Source: Acanthopleura granulata (Eukaryota > Mollusca > Polyplacophora > Chitonida > Chitonidae). From it: 64,000 nt of DNA. Position 1 is the first letter of the stretch. Each line of letters starts with the position of its first letter. Both the position numbers and the translations under genes were made by a program. The DNA is taken from the NCBI GenBank assembly GCA_016165875.1, contig JABBOT010000080.1:19230141-19294140 (forward strand). The letters are read 5' to 3'. The notes below the pieces were generated by a model. It was given only the letters and a program-made list of their open reading frames with translations. It was not told the DNA's origin and made no database searches. Below, in pieces: positions 60,985 through 64,000 of the stretch.

Positions 60985-62945
60985 TTGATGATGTATCAAC
61001 TTGGTGCTTTTAGTATCCAAAATACCAAAATATGATATTTTTGAATATCAAAAACAGATAATTTGTAATATGCATTTGTAATAATTGTAAACCAATTTCT
61101 GAAACCTGGGAATATATATTGGTTGCAATATCTTATACATGAACCCAAATCGAACAGCTGCTGATAGTTGGTGCCATTTAAAAATATCCCACCTCTGAGT
61201 GCTAAATGATATTTGATAGATACCACTTACGACATCAGCTGATAATTGGTACAAATAAGATCCCACATCTGAAACCAGCTGATACTTGGTATTTGCAACA
61301 TTCTGCATCGCTCACCAGCTTATGTCTGGTACTAGTAAGATCCAACTTCTGACACCAGCTGATATTTGGTATTCATAACATTCCGCATCTGACACCAGCG
61401 TATGTCTGGTACTGGTTAGATCCCACTTCTGATACCAGCTGGTATTTGGTATTCATAACGTTCTGCATCTGACACCAGCTTATGTCTGGTACTGGTTAGA
61501 TCCCACTTCTGACACCAGCTGATATTTGGTTTTCATAACATTCCACATCTGACACCAGCTTATGTCTGGTACTTGCGAAATCCCACTTCTGACACCAGTT
61601 GATACTTGGCATTCATAACATTCCCCATCTGACACCAGTTTAAGATGGGTACTAGTAAGATCCCACTTCTGGCACCAGCTGATACTTGGCATTCATAACA
61701 TTCCGCATCTGACACCATGTTAAGACTGGTACTAGTAAGATCCCATTTCTGGCAACAGGTGATATTGGTATTTGCAACATTCCACATCTGACACTACCTT
61801 ATATCTGGTACTAGCAAGATCCCACTTCTGACTCCAGCTGATACTTGGTATTTGCAACATCCCCCATCGGACACCAGCTTATGTCTGGTACTAGTAAGAT
61901 CCCACTTTTGACACCAGCTGATGCTTGATATTTGTAACATTTCGCATCTGACACCAGCTTATGTCTGGTACTGGTAAGATTCCATTTCTGACACCAACCG
62001 ATATTGGCATTTGCACCACATCTGACACCAGCTTATACCTCATTCTTGGCAGAACCCACTTCTGACATGACCTGATGTTTGGTAATGCAAGATTCCAATT
62101 CTAACACCAGCTGATATATGTTACCTGCAAGATTCCACATCGGACACCAGTGGTTATTTGGCAGTGGCAATATCCCACTTCTGGCACTAGCTAACATTTT
62201 GTATATGCAAAATAAATCTTGTGAGACTAGTTGATATATGATACTTCCACACCTTTATGATGTTAATATCCCACCTGTAACATCAGATGAAATATGGCCG
62301 TAGTACTATCCCACTTCTGGCAAAGGCTGATAATGGCTTGTAGTTGTATCCAGGTTCTGGCACCAACCTGTTACAGCATTTCGGTAATATCCCACCTCTG
62401 ACACCAAATCAAATTTGGCAGTCTGAATATTCCACTTCTGGCACAAGGTGATATTAGGTATTGGTAGTATCCCTCTTTTGACACCAAATATTACTTGATG
62501 GTAGCAACATCCAACTTCAACCACCGCATGATATTTGGTAATTGCAATATTGCCATTCTGGCACAAGCCGATATTCGGTATTGGTAACATCCATCTTTCG
62601 ACATCAAATATTACTTGCAATATTCGACTTCATTCCAATATCAAGCAGATATTTGGTAGCAACCCTCCTTAAAAGCAAATGTGATTTTGTGGTAACATCA
62701 CAATTCTGGTGCCAGATGATATCAGGTAGTTGTAGTATTCCACTTCTGGCACAAGCTGATATTTGGTGGTAAAGTCCTGCTTGTGACAAGAACTTTCTGC
62801 CCAGCAGTAATATCCCACTTCTGACACCAGATGATGGTTGGTAGTCAGCATGTACTGACGTTAGGCAGTCAGGGCATCCTGCTTCTGACAAAAACTTTCT
62901 GCCCTGTAGTAATATCTCACTTCTGACACCAGGTGATAATTAACA
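60985..62945. repeat. ~40-bp degenerate tandem array with an 80-bp dimer core
   Basis: Repeats of 'cttctgacaccagctgatat' followed by 'ttggtattcataacattcc'. In the core (61,290-62,000) two 40-bp types alternate, marked 'tcccacttctgacaccagct' and 'ccgcatctgacaccagctta', with an 80-bp period (for example 61,346, 61,426, 61,506). The flanks are increasingly diverged and irregular. The unit length is not a multiple of three, so frames through it are accidental. Confidence 0.9.
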
Positions 62946-63199
62946 GTAGATACTAAGGTATTTGCAACACCACATAACTTATACAAACATGTATTTGATA
63001 TTTGTAATGTAATATCAGAAACCCGCTGACAATTTACACTTAACAGTGTATCTCATATCACATTCCTTCTTTGAATCAGACATTCAGTCAGAATTCTAGA
63101 TGATGCTTTGGGCATCCCCTTGATCTCTTTGTTGCTACATGTAAAAAGCTAGCAGCTGTATTTTCAGATGTATAAATATAAAAATATCTAATACAACAA

Positions 63200-63425
63200 G
63201 TTCTTTATTTATTTGATTGGTGTTTTACGCCGTACTCAAGAATATTTCATTTATACGACACCAGAGCCCGGAGGAAATCCACGGCCATTTGCAGGTTGCT
63301 GGCAGACCTTCCCGCATATGCCCGGAGAGGAAGCCAGCATGACTTGAACTCACCATGACCACATTGGTGGGAGGTTTCTGGGTCATTACGCTGTGCTAGG
63401 AGTCAAGGAGGCCCCCTAGAAGTTC
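63200..63425 (-). repeat. SINE-1 long inverted copy
   Basis: 'tttgattggtgttttacgcc', 'gtactcaagaatatttcatt', 'agcccggaggaaatccacgg', 'gcaggttgctggcagacctt', 'gacttgaactcaccatgacc' and 'gggtcattacgctgtgctag'. It extends furthest into the tRNA-like head of all inverted copies. Confidence 0.8.
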
Positions 63426-64000
63426 TTTTCTAAAACAAACTTACACAAAACAGATGTATTTAAGTATCACTTACAACAATGTCTTAGACAATGTCTGACG
63501 CATCATGTGAGCACGTTTCCAAACTGCATGAGATAGGAACACCTGAGGCAGCATCAGATTCTGGTCACAGACCAGAAGTTGATGACTTATGATCAGAGTA
63601 CTATTACAACTGAATAACTATTCAGACATTTGCTTGCTGGGAAAAACAGGCAACAAGTTTGTTTTACATTGTGTTCTATAGAGGTGAATGTGTCACTGCA
63701 CATTTATTTCAAAGATACCAACAACCAGTTACTGATACAGTTAGTATTTGCATACAAACATAACTGGAATAGAATACAGATGATGCACCAATATTACAGA
63801 TATACATCTAAACATGATGATGCATCTGATGGCACAATGCATTCTATAACCTTAGCCAAGATTATTATAAATTCTCTGAAGAAAACAAATTCTGTTTCTT
63901 TCAGCGGATTCAAGTTTCTGTTGTACTAGAAAAGAAAATATAATCTGTCTTGAAGTTTGTAATTTTACAGCTGTCTGGCGAATTGGTAGCTGTAAACATT

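Larger units (their letters stand above)
44876..64000. other. Gene-free stretch: SPEN 5' intron or upstream flank
   Basis: No reading frame on either strand resembles a known protein, and no RRM1-like exon was seen. The contents are repeats: GA, TA and CATT microsatellites, SINE-1 pieces (53,605, 55,740, 63,200), a SINE tail (59,990), a C-rich run at 59,273-59,295 and the 40-bp array at 60,985-62,945. Since the first visible SPEN exon starts in phase 2, at least one more upstream exon exists. So part or all of this is an intron. Confidence 0.6.

Noticed and set aside
61480..62891. Minus-strand frames with 'ISWCQKWDLTS'-type repeats
   Set aside because: Accidental frames across the degenerate 40-bp array.

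Overview
The window is animal nuclear DNA and most likely molluscan (bivalve or gastropod). It holds two large, intron-rich, conserved genes in AT-rich sequence full of short tRNA-derived SINE fragments, minisatellites and microsatellites. Several dispersed repeats share the molluscan-looking segment 'tttgattggtgttttacgccg...tactcaagaatatttcactt'. The two proteins are clearly metazoan. The species cannot be named from sequence alone.

Region 1 (1-17,788, + strand): the 3' three quarters of EXOSC10 (RRP6/PM-Scl-100), the 3'-5' exoribonuclease of the nuclear RNA exosome. Twenty exons were read, all with GT/AG borders and a continuous phase, giving 713 residues to the stop at 17,786. The N-terminal PMC2NT part lies before the window. 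The DEDDy catalytic residues and the HRDC domain are present. Introns carry an 80-bp minisatellite and a remarkable ~75-bp array that grew inside a SINE.

Region 2 (17,789-24,767): tail-to-tail space between the two genes. It holds the EXOSC10 3' UTR with a decayed second copy of its own last coding exon, small tandem repeats, SINE fragments and the SPEN 3' UTR.

Region 3 (24,768-44,875, - strand): SPEN (split ends, SHARP/MINT), a giant nuclear co-repressor. Seventeen phase-consistent exons encode about 4,700 residues: a serine/arginine-rich segment, RRM2, RRM3, RRM4, a 9,098-bp single exon of mostly disordered charged protein, glutamine/proline-rich segments and a C-terminal SPOC domain with its corepressor-binding basic patch intact. 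RRM1 and the start codon were not found.

Region 4 (44,876-64,000): no exon that I can support. It is either the long 5' intron of SPEN or its upstream flank, and it holds SINE pieces, microsatellites and a ~2-kb degenerate array of ~40-bp units at 60,985-62,945.

The two genes act at different steps of nuclear RNA metabolism (RNA decay, and RNA-guided transcriptional repression). Their adjacency says more about old chromosomal linkage than about an operon-like function. I found no new defence, mobile or biosynthetic system. The most interesting structure is the SINE-born tandem array in the EXOSC10 intron.
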